DNA of 64,000 nt from Paraburkholderia polaris (lineage in GTDB: Bacteria > Pseudomonadota > Gammaproteobacteria > Burkholderiales > Burkholderiaceae), in the NCBI RefSeq assembly GCF_012927345.1, contig NZ_JABBGJ010000048.1:1-64000 (forward strand), in the 5' to 3' direction. Every line of letters begins with the position of its first letter. Positions within the stretch are counted from its first letter, which is position 1. Of the stretch, positions 1 to 9,161 are shown piece after piece. The position numbers and the translations under genes were made by a program. The notes beneath the pieces are model-generated. The model saw only the letters and a list, made by a program, of their open reading frames with translations, had not been told where the DNA came from and made no database searches.

Positions 1-215
1 GACACACGTTGCAGATGGCGCAGGTGATCCAGGCGCAGCGCGATGACCGGCGTGCGTCAGGCTCGCCATCGAGGACCAACCAGGGCGAGGCAGCACGTCC
101 GAAGGAGCGCAAGGTGGGCACCCGCAAGCAGCGTGAACTGACGCTTGAAGACCTGAATGCAGCGGTCCTCAGAACTGCCGGAACGCGGGCAGGCTCGGTG
201 TTTAAAAGCCCTTGA
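1..215 (+). pseudogene. 3' end of an ISNCY-like transposase (enters from the window edge)
   Basis: The reading frame is open from the window edge to a stop at 213-215. It encodes a basic, polar tail (VIQAQRDDRR, RKVGTRKQRE) of the kind found at the C terminus of ISNCY-group transposases. The catalytic core is outside the window, so completeness cannot be judged. A related transposase start lies 195 bp further on (411), with facing terminal-type sequences between, so two related elements probably abut here. Family assignment rests on remembered tail sequence and on the neighbouring fragment; moderate to low confidence. Confidence 0.45.
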
Positions 216-234
216 AAGTAGAGATTTCTGAACC

Positions 235-350
235 TCAAAACCGGACATTTCTAAAAAGTCCAAACCCGGACATTTAAAACCAGCCTCGACATTGGGTGTC
301 AGGGCTTTTTGATAATGTCCGATTCTGGCTCATTCGAAATGTCCGGTTTC
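235..350. repeat. Facing IS-end-like inverted repeats
   Basis: AAACCGGACATTT-type sequence occurs at about 237-250 (and again, imperfectly, near 272-285), and its complement AAATGTCCGGTTT occurs at 337-349, with another TGTCCG at 316-321. The copies lie between the end of one transposase fragment and the start of another, which is what two adjacent insertion-sequence ends would look like. No target-site duplication could be assigned by eye. Confidence 0.45.
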
Positions 351-410
351 ACTCCCTGAGCCACGCACTACGCGCATGCTGCGCCATGGTAGTCGCCCAG
401 GGAGCCGGAC

Positions 411-622
411 ATGAACGCACGTGGATTCGTCACGATCAGCATGCACGAGCTTGAGCGGGTCAAGATCATTGAGGCGGTTGTCGAACACCGGCTGAAGGTT
501 TTTCAGGCAGCCGAGCGTCTGCAGCTGTGCGAGCGCCAGGTCAACCGGCTGGTGCATCGCTATCAGGCCAGTGGACCTGCCGGGCTGGTGTCAGGCAAAC
601 GCGGGCGACCGGGCAACCATCA
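411..622 (+). pseudogene. N-terminal fragment of an ISNCY-like transposase
   Basis: It begins ATG at 411 and encodes about 70 residues containing a helix-turn-helix with the pattern ERVKIIEAVVEHR...AAERLQLCERQVNRL...GKRGRPGN, typical of the DNA-binding N terminus of ISNCY-family transposases. The frame then runs into unrelated sequence that on the opposite strand encodes part of an MFS transporter, so the element is broken at about 620. The remaining 350 or more residues, including the catalytic domain, are absent. Confidence 0.65.
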
Positions 623-697
623 GTTGTCCAGCAGCGTGGCGAAACCCATCGCTACGCAAAAGCCAGGAACGACGCTTGCATTGCCGTCTAACTGCAT
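623..697 (-). pseudogene. Scrap of an MFS (DHA2-type) transporter N terminus
   Basis: Read on the minus strand from 697, about 25 residues (GFCVAMGFATLLDN) match the start of the first membrane helix of the intact MFS transporter at 6453-8042 (GICVAMGFTTLLDQ), and the nucleotide sequence is also visibly similar to 7871-7950. Everything downstream is replaced by the transposase fragment. It is a relic of a second copy of that transporter type, lying just downstream of a degraded M20 deacylase. Confidence 0.55.
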
Positions 698-741
698 AGG
701 CGTCTTGGCGCCGGTCTTATGCGATTGCCGACGCCCCCGAC

Positions 742-1562
742 TCACGACAGGTATTTCTCGACGCCGTACGGCTCCCTCAGACTGCCAATGAGCCGCCGCA
801 CGAAACGCTCGCAGCTCGCAAGCTGTTCGAGCTCGACAGATTCGTTGGCGCGATGCGCCCGCTCGATGTAGCCAGGCCCGCATACGATGGTCGCAATGCC
901 TGCCTGCGCGAACAGCCCGGCTTCGGTGCCGTACGCGACCTTGCGCTGCTGCCGGTCGCCCGTCAGCGCGCGCACGAGTTGCGTAATCGCGGCCTCTTCG
1001 GCGGCGTCGAGTCCCGGCGACGACGAGAGCTGCCGGAACTCGATCGCGGCACCCGGATGCTCGCGGCGCATTGCCGGCAGCAGCGTTTCGCGCGCATATG
1101 ATTCGATCCGGGCGAAGATCTGCTCCGGCGCGACCGCGGGCAGCTTGCGGAACTCGAACGAAAACTGGCATTCGGCCGACACCGTATTGATAGCGCTCCC
1201 CCTTCGATGAGGCTCGTCTGCGCGGTCGCGAAAGGCACGTTGAACAACTCGTCGAACGGCTCCTGCGCCCGGAATTGATCAGCAATGTCGCGGATATGGC
1301 AAATCAGCCGCGCCGCGTATTCGATCGCGTTCAGTCCTTTCGGCGTCAGAGACGAATGCGCGGCGTGGCCGCTCACGCAGCACTGATACGTGTCGATGCC
1401 CTTGTGCGCGATCACCTGCGCATGCCCGTCGGCTCGCCGACGATGCAGCCTGCCGGCCGCACGCCGCGCTTCTTCAGATCGGCGACCATGCAGAGCGCAC
1501 CGACACAGCCGATCTCCTCGTCGTATGACAACGCAAAGTGCACGAGCCGCGCGAGTTTCCCG
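742..1562 (-). pseudogene. argE: ArgE-like M20 deacylase, frameshifted and 5'-truncated
   Basis: Three minus-strand segments in three frames together match acetylornithine deacetylase/ArgE-type M20 peptidases: a block with YDEEIGC and VGEPTG (about 1560-1412), a middle block with GHAAHSS and KGLNAIEYAARLI, and a C-terminal block with YGTEAG and IVCGPGYIERAH ending at 742. The frame breaks look like a 2-nt insertion near 1423 (after the GEPTGM codons) and a 1-nt loss in the G run near 1197-1201. The N-terminal half with the first metal ligands is missing: at about 1563 the sequence switches to a copy of the argG 3' end. M20 enzymes remove N-acyl groups, so this may once have served arginine synthesis or the neighbouring N-acyl catabolic locus. 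Confidence 0.75.
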
Positions 1563-1876
1563 TCGAGGCGAAGAGTCGCGGGATCTACGAGGCGCCGCGG
1601 CTTGCGTTCCTGCAGATCGTGTACGAGCGACTCGTGACGGGCATCCACAACGAGGACACATTTGAACAATATCGGGAGAACGGCGGGCGCCTGGGCCGCC
1701 TGTTGTATCAGGGCCGCTGGTTTGACCCGCAGGCGATCATGCCGCGCGAAACGGTACAGCGTTGGTTCGCACGCGCGATTACCGGCGCAGTCACGATCGA
1801 ACTGCGGCGCGGCAACGACTACTCGATTCTGAGCACAAAGCGCCGAACCTGACATACCAGCCGGAGCGGCTTTCAA
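1563..1876 (+). pseudogene. Duplicated 3' segment of argG
   Basis: Bases 1563-1876 align with 2950-3264 inside the intact argG; by eye there are about 17 mismatches and one deleted base in 315, that is roughly 94% identity. The deletion near 1845 shifts the frame just before the end of the copy, and the first two thirds of the gene are absent. The copy abuts the ArgE-like relic on its left, and sequence resembling neither gene begins at 1877. This is an old partial duplication or recombination scar, not a functional gene. Confidence 0.85.
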
Positions 1877-1891
1877 ATCGCGCACCGGTCG

Positions 1892-1922
1892 TTGACATAT
1901 CGGTGAGACGTTGTCACATTAA
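1892..1922 (+). promoter_or_regulatory. Possible sigma70 promoter for argG
   Basis: A perfect TTGACA lies at 1892-1897, followed 17-19 bases later by CACATTAA, a weak -10 candidate. It sits about 180 bp upstream of the argG start, within the only non-coding stretch before that gene. No ARG-box-like operator was recognised. The -10 is poor, so confidence is low. Confidence 0.25.
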
Positions 1923-2099
1923 AGCATTCACGTTGCACACTACCGGTGACGACATGACACGCCTCAACCCTGTCGTGGCGAGTGGAAGGTGCTTCGAACA
2001 GCTATTCGTCCCGCGCATCCGGCTTGCCTGGTAACCTGGCACAGCCAACACCTTCACGTCGCATAGCTTTCTCTCTAACTCGATCTAATGGTTTTCAAC

Positions 2100-3434
2100 A
2101 TGAGTACAATCCTTGAAAGTCTTCCCGCGGGCCAGAAAGTCGGCATCGCATTCTCCGGCGGACTCGACACGAGTGCCGCTCTGCACTGGATGCGGATCAA
2201 AGGCGCCGTCCCATACGCCTATACGGCCAACCTCGGCCAGCCCGACGAAGACGACTATGAGTCGATTCCGCGTCGCGCGATCCAGTACGGTGCGGAAGGT
2301 GCGCGACTCATAGATTGCCGGGCCCAACTGGTCGCCGAGGGCATCGCCGCCCTGCAATCGGGCGCGTTCCACATCTCCACCGCCGGCGTGACCTACTTCA
2401 ATACGACGCCGATCGGCCGGGCTGTCACGGGCACCATGCTGGTCGCCGCAATGAAGGAAGACGGCGTCAACATCTGGGGCGACGGCAGCACGTACAAGGG
2501 CAATGACATCGAGCGTTTTTACCGCTATGGCCTGCTCGTCAATCCGGAGCTAAAGATTTACAAGCCGTGGCTCGACCAGGCGTTTATCGACGAACTGGGC
2601 GGCCGCGCGGAAATGTCCGAGTTCATGCGCCAGTCGGGCTTCGAGTACAAGATGTCGGCGGAAAAGGCTTACTCCACCGATTCGAACCTGCTCGGTGCGA
2701 CGCACGAAGCGAAGGATCTCGAAAGCCTCGAAAGCGGTATCAAGATCGTGAATCCCATCATGGGCGCCGCGTTCTGGCGTGACGACGTGCAGATCGCGAA
2801 GGAAGAAGTCACGATCCGCTTCGAGGAAGGTCGTCCGGTCGCGCTTAACGGAGTCCAATACACAGACGCCGTCGAGTTGTTGCTAGAGGCGAATCGCATC
2901 GGCGGCCGCCACGGTCTCGGCATGAGCGACCAGATTGAGAACCGGATCATCGAGGCGAAGAGTCGCGGGATCTACGAGGCGCCGGGGCTTGCGTTGCTGC
3001 ATATCGTGTACGAGCGACTCGTGACGGGCATCCACAACGAGGACACAATCGAACAGTATCGCGAGAACGGCCGGCGCCTGGGCCGGCTGTTGTATCAGGG
3101 CCGCTGGTTCGACCCGCAGGCGATCATGCTGCGCGAAACCGCACAGCGTTGGGTCGCACGCGCGATTACCGGCGAAGTCACAATCGAACTGCGGCGCGGC
3201 AACGACTACTCGATTCTGAGCACGAAGTCGCCGAACCTGACATACCAGCCGGAGCGGCTTTCAATGGAAAAGGTCGAATCGACCTTTTCGCCGCGCGACC
3301 GGATTGGCCAGTTGACTATGCGTAATCTAGACATCACTGATACCCGCGCCAAGCTGCTGATCTATGCCGAAACCGGGTTGCTCACGCCGGGCGAGGCGCT
3401 GGCGCTACCGCAGTTAAAGGACGATACAGAGTAA
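2100..3434 (+). CDS. argG: Argininosuccinate synthase (long, E. coli-type)
   Basis: The product condenses citrulline and aspartate with ATP to argininosuccinate in arginine synthesis (cytoplasm). The 444-residue protein has the N-terminal PP-loop FSGGLDTSAA (about residues 18-27) and family blocks such as NIWGDGSTYKGND, RIGGRHGLGMSDQ and LTMRNLDITDTR. Length and sequence match the longer E. coli-type branch, not the shorter (about 400 aa) form. ATG 2100 is chosen over the in-frame ATG at 2088 because MSTILESLPAGQ aligns with the E. coli start. No strong ribosome-binding site is visible. Its 3' third is duplicated upstream at 1563-1876. It is the only intact plus-strand gene before the minus-strand TonB locus. 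Confidence 0.95.
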   Translation: MSTILESLPAGQKVGIAFSGGLDTSAALHWMRIKGAVPYAYTANLGQPDEDDYESIPRRAIQYGAEGARLIDCRAQLVAEGIAALQSGAFHISTAGVTYFNTTPIGRAVTGTMLVAAMKEDGVNIWGDGSTYKGNDIERFYRYGLLVNPELKIYKPWLDQAFIDELGGRAEMSEFMRQSGFEYKMSAEKAYSTDSNLLGATHEAKDLESLESGIKIVNPIMGAAFWRDDVQIAKEEVTIRFEEGRPVALNGVQYTDAVELLLEANRIGGRHGLGMSDQIENRIIEAKSRGIYEAPGLALLHIVYERLVTGIHNEDTIEQYRENGRRLGRLLYQGRWFDPQAIMLRETAQRWVARAITGEVTIELRRGNDYSILSTKSPNLTYQPERLSMEKVESTFSPRDRIGQLTMRNLDITDTRAKLLIYAETGLLTPGEALALPQLKDDTE

Positions 3435-3845
3435 GTCGGGTGGATCGCGGGCGGATGTGAAGACCAATGAGCGCCAAGGTTGAGGGATGGCGGTGGCCGA
3501 GATGCGTCGGTTCGACTGGTATCGGCTACCCGCCCCGTCGGTTGGCGAACAATCTCAAGCAGTTTGAGTGTCCGCTTCGTGGAAGGCCGACCATCCTTTA
3601 TGGGTTGACTCCGGCCCCACGTGTCATTGGGGTGCGGCCATTCGCGAGTGCGACAAAACTCTTTGACCTGCCGCCCTCGTTTCCAAGCGCCAGATCTTCC
3701 CGCTGCGGCCAGCGCGAACAGCGATACATAGCTGCTTCTGTTGGCACCAGCCGCCATTAACTCAGCTTTCTGTTGATCGCCCGACTTGCCGGGTATCCAT
3801 GCCGCCGAAGACCAGATCAAAAACTGACTTTATAAAACGGAAAGA
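3435..3845. other. 411-bp gap, no recognisable gene
   Basis: This lies between the convergent argG and TonB receptor genes. Short frames are open on both strands (for example minus strand to 3820), but none has a plausible domain, ribosome-binding site or codon pattern that I recognise. The composition resembles degraded intergenic or mobile-element-associated DNA. No strong intrinsic terminator was identified. Confidence 0.4.
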
Positions 3846-6245
3846 CTAGAACAGGTATTTCGCGCGGAGGTAGTAGAAGCCGCCGTCCATACCGATTGCA
3901 GACGTCGTAGGGTCGTAAACAGCCCCTGCATATTGAGCTGCCTGTGGGATCTTGTTCGGATACTCGTTGAACAGATTCTTCGCACCCACGGCCAACTCGA
4001 AGCGCTTCGTCACGTCGTAGCGAGCCTCGATATCCGTGGTGTACTCCGCCTTATTGGTGAACGGTATGAACACGGAAACCGAACCCGCGTTGGGTCCGGT
4101 ACGATAAGACTCCTCCGCCGAGGTGGTACCGTAGCGTGTCTCGTGCAGAGACACGCCCCACTTGCCAAAATTCCAGACGCCACCAATGATGATCTTGCTC
4201 TTGGGTGTCCCAGTGGTCAGGTAAGCAATCTGTTGAGCATTGAGTAGCGGCTGGCCGTTTGCGCCTGCTGCGAGGTGCGTCAACGTCGTGTTGTTGAAGT
4301 TAACACCCAGGTCCCAATCAATCGTGCCATATTGTCCAAGGTACGTATGGTAAGTGGCCGACAGATCGATGCCTTTGGTGCGCGTGTTCGCGCCATTGGT
4401 GAAATAGCTGGCGGAGATAGCTGACGCCGGAATCCCCAGCGGGGTCGAAAAACCTGCCAAACCGATGGCGTTGATTGCGGCCTCACCGGCCTGCGAACCG
4501 CCCTCGACGATACGGTTACGGATATCGATCTGATAGGCATCGAGTGTCACGTTGATGTCGCGCGTGGGAGTCAATACAAAACCCAGGTTGTAGCTAGTCG
4601 ACTCCTCCGGCTTCAGCGGCTGCGCACCGAGTGCTTTTGCTGCAGCCGAATTCGCGGCAAGCAATGCGAACGCCGAAGTGGGCGTTGGACTCAGAGTCGT
4701 GTAGTATTCCTGAGCGAGTGTCGGCGCGCGAAACCCGGTACCGACGCTACCGCGTAACGCGATCCAAGGGGTGAAATCGTAGCGGGTCGAGATCTTGCCA
4801 TTCGTAGTATCGCCCACGTCACTATAGTGTTCGAAGCGTCCAGCAAGATCGATCTGCCATTTCTGCGTCAGCTTGGTTGCCAGGTCGATATAAGTGCCGA
4901 GCACATTACGCGTATTATTGCTCGCGCTTGCGGGCGACAAACCGACCAGCGCCGGCGTGCCACCGTATAGATACGCATCCGGCTCGCCTGGGCCGACCGA
5001 ATAGCCCTCGGTGCGCTGCTCGAAGCCGAACGACACGGTGACAGGCGCCGGCAATATGGAGAAATTGAACGGTCGCGTGAAATCAAGGTTATTGGTCCAC
5101 TCGGTGTTCTGCTGACTACCGATGTAAAACTTCGTCGGCGTGTGGCCCGTCGCATTATATAGGCCTATATTCTCCGACGTTACCTGACTAAAATTATCGT
5201 AATCGCCGCCGTAGGTTGTGCTTAAGTCCCACTTCCAGCCCAGCAGATCGTTACCCTTCGCTCCGGCCGTGACCGAGAAATCGTTTTCGTTAAGCAGATC
5301 TTGCGGGATGAATCCATTCGGATAGATCGCAGGCAGAACGGTGGCGCCCCGAATCGACTGGTAGCTGGCCGCATTCTTGTGAGCATAGGTACCGAATCCG
5401 TAAAGCTCGACATCGTTGCCAACATAATAGCCCGCGTTGAAGCCGACAACTTCGCGCGTGCTCGACGGATCGCCAAAGTATATGTTGCTAACCGACCCGG
5501 CGAGCGCCCCGGTATGAGCATACTGAGCTGTCCGGTCCGTATGATTCTCCCGCGACACCTCTGCGCTCAAATCCAGAAAGCCGCCCGCTCCCAGGGCGAG
5601 CCCGTAATGTGCGGACTCGTCTTGATGGAGACCGTCTCCCTGATAAGTCTGCCCGGTCGACGTTTCGATAGAACCACCCTTGGTGTCCGACTTAAGAATG
5701 ATGTTGATCACCCCTGCGATCGCATCAGAACCGTACTGTGCCGCCGCGCCGTCACGCAGGATTTCCACGTGATCGACAGCACTCACGGGGATCAGGTCGA
5801 CATCGACACCCGTGGAGCCCTGCTGCGGACCGGGGTTAAGAGAAATAGTCGCGGTGGAATGCCGGCGCTTGCCATTGACGAGCACCAGTACCTGGTCAGG
5901 CGATAAACCGTGTAGCGTCAGCACATCGACCAAAGCGGCTTGTGCGCCCCCCATGGCCTGACGCTGGATCGCCGGCGACAGCGCAATCAGCGCATCGCGC
6001 AGGTCGGTCTGACCGGTGTTCTTCAACTGAGCGGCCGTAATCACATCCACTGGCGTCAGACTTCTGGTGGCTTTGGTCGCCGTACGCGTTCCTGTCACCA
6101 CCACCTGATCCTGCACCTGCACGTCAGTTTGGCCGCCCTGCTGCACGGCGTTGGCCGGCTGCGCCACCACGTTCTGCGCGAAGACGCTGCCGCTGCAAGC
6201 GAACGTGGAAACTGCCACAGAAATTGCCTTGCACTTCCACCTCAC
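3846..6245 (-). CDS. TonB-dependent outer-membrane receptor (first of two)
   Basis: This is a 22-stranded beta-barrel family receptor that would import a scarce ligand using TonB energy. With the GTG start at 6245 the protein is 799 aa: a signal peptide ending SGSVFA (about residue 23), a TonB-box-like QVVVTGTR (about 47-54), a plug domain with LSPDQVLVLVNGKRRH and YGSDAIAGVINIIL, a large barrel, and a terminal aromatic (KYLF). The frame is open back to 6416, but those extra residues do not precede a signal peptide sensibly; neither start has a convincing ribosome-binding site. It is a close paralogue of the receptor at 15610-18132, and is the last gene of the putative operon, 207 bp after the MFS gene. 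The ligand cannot be read from sequence; context suggests an S-containing or N-acylated amino-acid-like compound. Confidence 0.9.
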   Translation of the reverse strand: MRWKCKAISVAVSTFACSGSVFAQNVVAQPANAVQQGGQTDVQVQDQVVVTGTRTATKATRSLTPVDVITAAQLKNTGQTDLRDALIALSPAIQRQAMGGAQAALVDVLTLHGLSPDQVLVLVNGKRRHSTATISLNPGPQQGSTGVDVDLIPVSAVDHVEILRDGAAAQYGSDAIAGVINIILKSDTKGGSIETSTGQTYQGDGLHQDESAHYGLALGAGGFLDLSAEVSRENHTDRTAQYAHTGALAGSVSNIYFGDPSSTREVVGFNAGYYVGNDVELYGFGTYAHKNAASYQSIRGATVLPAIYPNGFIPQDLLNENDFSVTAGAKGNDLLGWKWDLSTTYGGDYDNFSQVTSENIGLYNATGHTPTKFYIGSQQNTEWTNNLDFTRPFNFSILPAPVTVSFGFEQRTEGYSVGPGEPDAYLYGGTPALVGLSPASASNNTRNVLGTYIDLATKLTQKWQIDLAGRFEHYSDVGDTTNGKISTRYDFTPWIALRGSVGTGFRAPTLAQEYYTTLSPTPTSAFALLAANSAAAKALGAQPLKPEESTSYNLGFVLTPTRDINVTLDAYQIDIRNRIVEGGSQAGEAAINAIGLAGFSTPLGIPASAISASYFTNGANTRTKGIDLSATYHTYLGQYGTIDWDLGVNFNNTTLTHLAAGANGQPLLNAQQIAYLTTGTPKSKIIIGGVWNFGKWGVSLHETRYGTTSAEESYRTGPNAGSVSVFIPFTNKAEYTTDIEARYDVTKRFELAVGAKNLFNEYPNKIPQAAQYAGAVYDPTTSAIGMDGGFYYLRAKYLF

Positions 6246-6452
6246 AAAAGACTGGTTACCCAGTCGTTCCGGATATTTATTCTTCACCAAGGACCCCGAT
6301 AGATAGACAAAAATGAACAGCACATACAAGCCCATAACTCGAACACGAATATACATAGGATTACGAATCACATAGCGCGATCCTAATCCCGCAAAACAGA
6401 CCAAAAATGACCACAAAGGCTGAGACCGCTAACGCCAGCCGCGCCCTACGGT

Positions 6453-8042
6453 TCATCCATCAGCATTTCCACCCAGTGTGTTCCCCAGTAGCGCCATCGT
6501 CCTATCGGGATCTTCGTATCGCGCCTCATCGCGCCGTACGGCCAACCGCCTGCGCAGCATGTCGGCAAGCGCGGCAAGTAGCGCCCCGCTCGAGAGGACT
6601 AGCACGAGAGCGAGCGCCGCTATGAACGCGGACCGATAGGCCGCCAGACCGGCGCCTTGCGTCAACCTTGCGAGGAAGATGGCCGCCCCCAACGACATCC
6701 CGATCGAGCAGGCCAGACGTTGGGATAGCTGCAGGAATCCGGCCGCCAGTCCGCGGCCCTCCCCCTCGCCGGCCTCGGCCAGAGTCATCACCTGGTTGGG
6801 CGCGTGGATCAACCCACTTGTCACGCCCTGCAAAAGGCCAATTGCCGGATAGGCCAACAGGATCCCCGAAACCGGTAATACCAGAATCGCCACCCCCTCC
6901 AATGCAATCAGAGCGGCATAGACGGCGATCACTGCCGCCACGCCGGGACGGCCGAAGCGGCTAACGAAACGCCAGCTTCGGGTGGACGACGCCAGCATGC
7001 CCAGCGCCGAGGAAACCGAAAGGCCGGCAAAGAGCAGCGGACCTATTCGCAGACCGTCCAGGAAAAACAGCGTGCTAACGATGCCCAACGTCAGACCGGC
7101 GGCGAACTGGAACATCGCCACCGTGGTGCCCAGCACGTAGCCGGGCGAACGCACGAGGCCGCGCGCGAGGATCGGCGTACCGCCGCGGCGCTGGTAATGG
7201 GCCTCCCAGCAGACGAACAGCAGCACGCCAGCCATCGCTGCAGCGAGGTAGGCCCGGGCGGAAAGCAGGCCACCGTCGCCGATCAGGGTGGCGGACATCA
7301 ACGCAAGCGTGGTGAAGCTCAGCAAAGCCAGTCCGCCCGTATCCAGAGAGAACCTGCCAGGCTGCGGTCGGCTCTGCGGTAAGTGCCGCAGCGCGAGGAA
7401 AAAGACGACCGCGCCGAACGGAACGTTGATCAGAAACAGCAGGCGCCATCCGAGATCCGGTGGCGCCCATGCGAGCACGAGCCCGCCGAGCAGCGGCCCG
7501 ACGGCACCGGACATCCCTCCGGCCGAAGCGTAGCGGCCAAGAGCCCTCGCCCGGTTGACTCCCTGGAACAGGTCCTGGATCAGCCCCAGCACCTGAGTGT
7601 TGATAATGCCCGCGCCCAAGCCTTGCAGCAGCCGCGCTGCGATGACCGTCTCCGCATTCCAGGCCAGTCCGCCCAGGACGCTGAACCCGGCGAACATCGC
7701 CAGCCCGAGCAGGAACAGCGATCTGCGCCCGATGATGTCGCCCAACCGCCCAGCCGGGACCAGCGCGACGCCGAAGGACACCGAGTAGACCGAAATGATC
7801 AACTGCAATTGGGACGCGGACGCGTGGAGACCATCGCGCAGCCTGGGAACGGCCAGCGCGAAGATCGCCTGATCCAGCAGCGTCGTGAAGCCCATCGCAA
7901 CGCAAATGCCAAGAACGATGTGGGCATTGACGTCAGACTGCGCGGACGTGTCGGCGTCGGCCTTCAGTGGCCGGTGCAGCCGTGTTTCGACCGGGTGCAC
8001 CGGCAGCGCGCCGGACGCAGTCGATCTTGATGTATCGGGCAT
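6453..8042 (-). CDS. MFS transporter, DHA2 (EmrB/QacA-like)
   Basis: A proton-coupled inner-membrane transporter with about 14 predicted helices. Motif A is GRLGDIIGRRSLFL, and there are family blocks AARLLQGLGAGI and GWRLLFLINVPFG. The start at 8042 (MPDTSRS) is preferred because GTGAG lies 7 bases upstream; the frame extends to 8117. It lies 128 bp after the GNAT gene in a run of same-strand genes, so it may export a by-product or the modified substrate. Unlike the EmrB at 42534 it has no HlyD or outer-membrane partner beside it. A scrap of a related gene is found at 623-697. Confidence 0.88.
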   Translation of the reverse strand: MPDTSRSTASGALPVHPVETRLHRPLKADADTSAQSDVNAHIVLGICVAMGFTTLLDQAIFALAVPRLRDGLHASASQLQLIISVYSVSFGVALVPAGRLGDIIGRRSLFLLGLAMFAGFSVLGGLAWNAETVIAARLLQGLGAGIINTQVLGLIQDLFQGVNRARALGRYASAGGMSGAVGPLLGGLVLAWAPPDLGWRLLFLINVPFGAVVFFLALRHLPQSRPQPGRFSLDTGGLALLSFTTLALMSATLIGDGGLLSARAYLAAAMAGVLLFVCWEAHYQRRGGTPILARGLVRSPGYVLGTTVAMFQFAAGLTLGIVSTLFFLDGLRIGPLLFAGLSVSSALGMLASSTRSWRFVSRFGRPGVAAVIAVYAALIALEGVAILVLPVSGILLAYPAIGLLQGVTSGLIHAPNQVMTLAEAGEGEGRGLAAGFLQLSQRLACSIGMSLGAAIFLARLTQGAGLAAYRSAFIAALALVLVLSSGALLAALADMLRRRLAVRRDEARYEDPDRTMALLGNTLGGNADG

Positions 8043-8170
8043 GTGATAACTCACAGGGCGTGTGCCCGGGTCGGCGGACACACCATTAAGAAACGCTGGT
8101 CGCATGGCGACCGACAAGCCATCACTTTGTTGTCGCCGCTGAGGTCATTCCCACAGAGGGTGAGCGGGCG

Positions 8171-8698
8171 TTAGCCAGTTTTCTGCGTGGCCAGGTCTTT
8201 CTCGAACAGGAATCCGGGCGGCTCATCCTCGCCGAAGTCGTGCGCCGACAGAAGGGTATAGCCGCTGGTTTTGTATAGCGCGATGGCCTCGGGCTGGCGG
8301 GGACCGGTGCTGAGGAACACCCGCGTATAACCCAGGCGAACGGCCTGCACCTCCAGCTCTGCCAGCACGCGGCGCGCCAGCCCCTGACGGCGGTGGGTAC
8401 GGCTTGCCCATATGCGCTTGAACTCCGCGGTGCCTTGGTCGGCATGACGCATGAGCGCGCCGCCCGCTATTGCCTGCCCGTCGCGCAATAGCAGCACGAA
8501 GGCGCCATGCGGCGCAGCGAACGCCTCGGCCGGATAGCGTTGTAGTTCGTTAGATATGTCCTCCTTATTGATCAGGCCTGCATAACGGCTGCTGTATTCG
8601 AAGACCAATTCGTCGAATAGAGGACGGGCCAACGGGTCGTGAACCGAAACGTAAGCGAAGCGGTCATCTGGTACGGTCGGCGAGAGCACGGCTACCAT
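8171..8698 (-). CDS. GNAT family N-acetyltransferase (copy 1)
   Basis: A 175-residue acetyltransferase with the acetyl-CoA-binding motif A (RRQGLARRVLAELE, about residues 102-115), ending FLFEKDL. It is a paralogue of the gene at 19268-19840 (shared RRQGLARRV, RQPEA, Y..SGY). Established parallel: B. subtilis YtmI and YxeL are GNAT enzymes in operons that handle S-modified cysteines, where N-acetylation is the entry step. Here it sits 15 bp after the DUF3088 gene in the same run. The substrate is inferred only from context. Confidence 0.88.
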   Translation of the reverse strand: MVAVLSPTVPDDRFAYVSVHDPLARPLFDELVFEYSSRYAGLINKEDISNELQRYPAEAFAAPHGAFVLLLRDGQAIAGGALMRHADQGTAEFKRIWASRTHRRQGLARRVLAELEVQAVRLGYTRVFLSTGPRQPEAIALYKTSGYTLLSAHDFGEDEPPGFLFEKDLATQKTG

Positions 8699-8713
8699 GC
8701 CTTATCCCTTGAC

Positions 8714-9058
8714 TTAATGGACCTTCGGGAAGCCGTGCCGCTCGGCGAGCAGCGCAAGGATCCGCTTCGTGTCGGTAACGAAGCGCTTGTCGCCGAGCGT
8801 CTGCGCGTCATCGGGTATTGCATGACCGTCGCCTAGCACGAGTACCGGCAGACTCTGATGTGCTTCATCGAGCGCAGCGATCACGTCGCGCCTCGGCCGC
8901 AAAAACGGTACGCGCTTCACGTCGAGTCGCGCGACGCGCTCGGACTCGTTTGCTAGCAGTCCTTCGATCGCTACGCCGTGCGGGCAGACAAAGCGCTCGC
9001 CCGGGTGAGCGGGATCGGTGAAACCGGGTTCCAGCAACAGAAGCAAATCTCGACTCAC
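8714..9058 (-). CDS. DUF3088-like small protein
   Basis: A 114-residue protein from a GTG start at 9058, preceded by AGAGGAA 9 bases upstream, a good ribosome-binding site. The sequence DLLLLLEPGFTDP, ERFVCPHG, DVKRVPF.RPR and HQSLPVLVL matches my recollection of DUF3088 proteins, small cytoplasmic proteins with a thioredoxin-like look. In relatives the CPxC-like pair is common; here it reads CPHG, so only one cysteine remains. Its place between an LLM monooxygenase and a GNAT gene recalls the glutaredoxin-like ytnI of the Bacillus ytm operon, but a redox role is inference. Confidence 0.65.
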   Translation of the reverse strand: MSRDLLLLLEPGFTDPAHPGERFVCPHGVAIEGLLANESERVARLDVKRVPFLRPRRDVIAALDEAHQSLPVLVLGDGHAIPDDAQTLGDKRFVTDTKRILALLAERHGFPKVH

Positions 9059-9161
9059 AATGAATATTCCTCTTTTCCTGGTTAGCACAACACTCTGTTT
9101 CTTTCCAATCCCATCCCGACATTCCAGCCAGAAAATCAAGTCGACAAGATGGGCGCCGCTG

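Noticed and set aside
3362..3820. A 152-codon minus-strand frame in the argG-receptor gap
   Set aside because: No signal, domain or ribosome-binding site; overlaps the argG end; listed as a gap instead.
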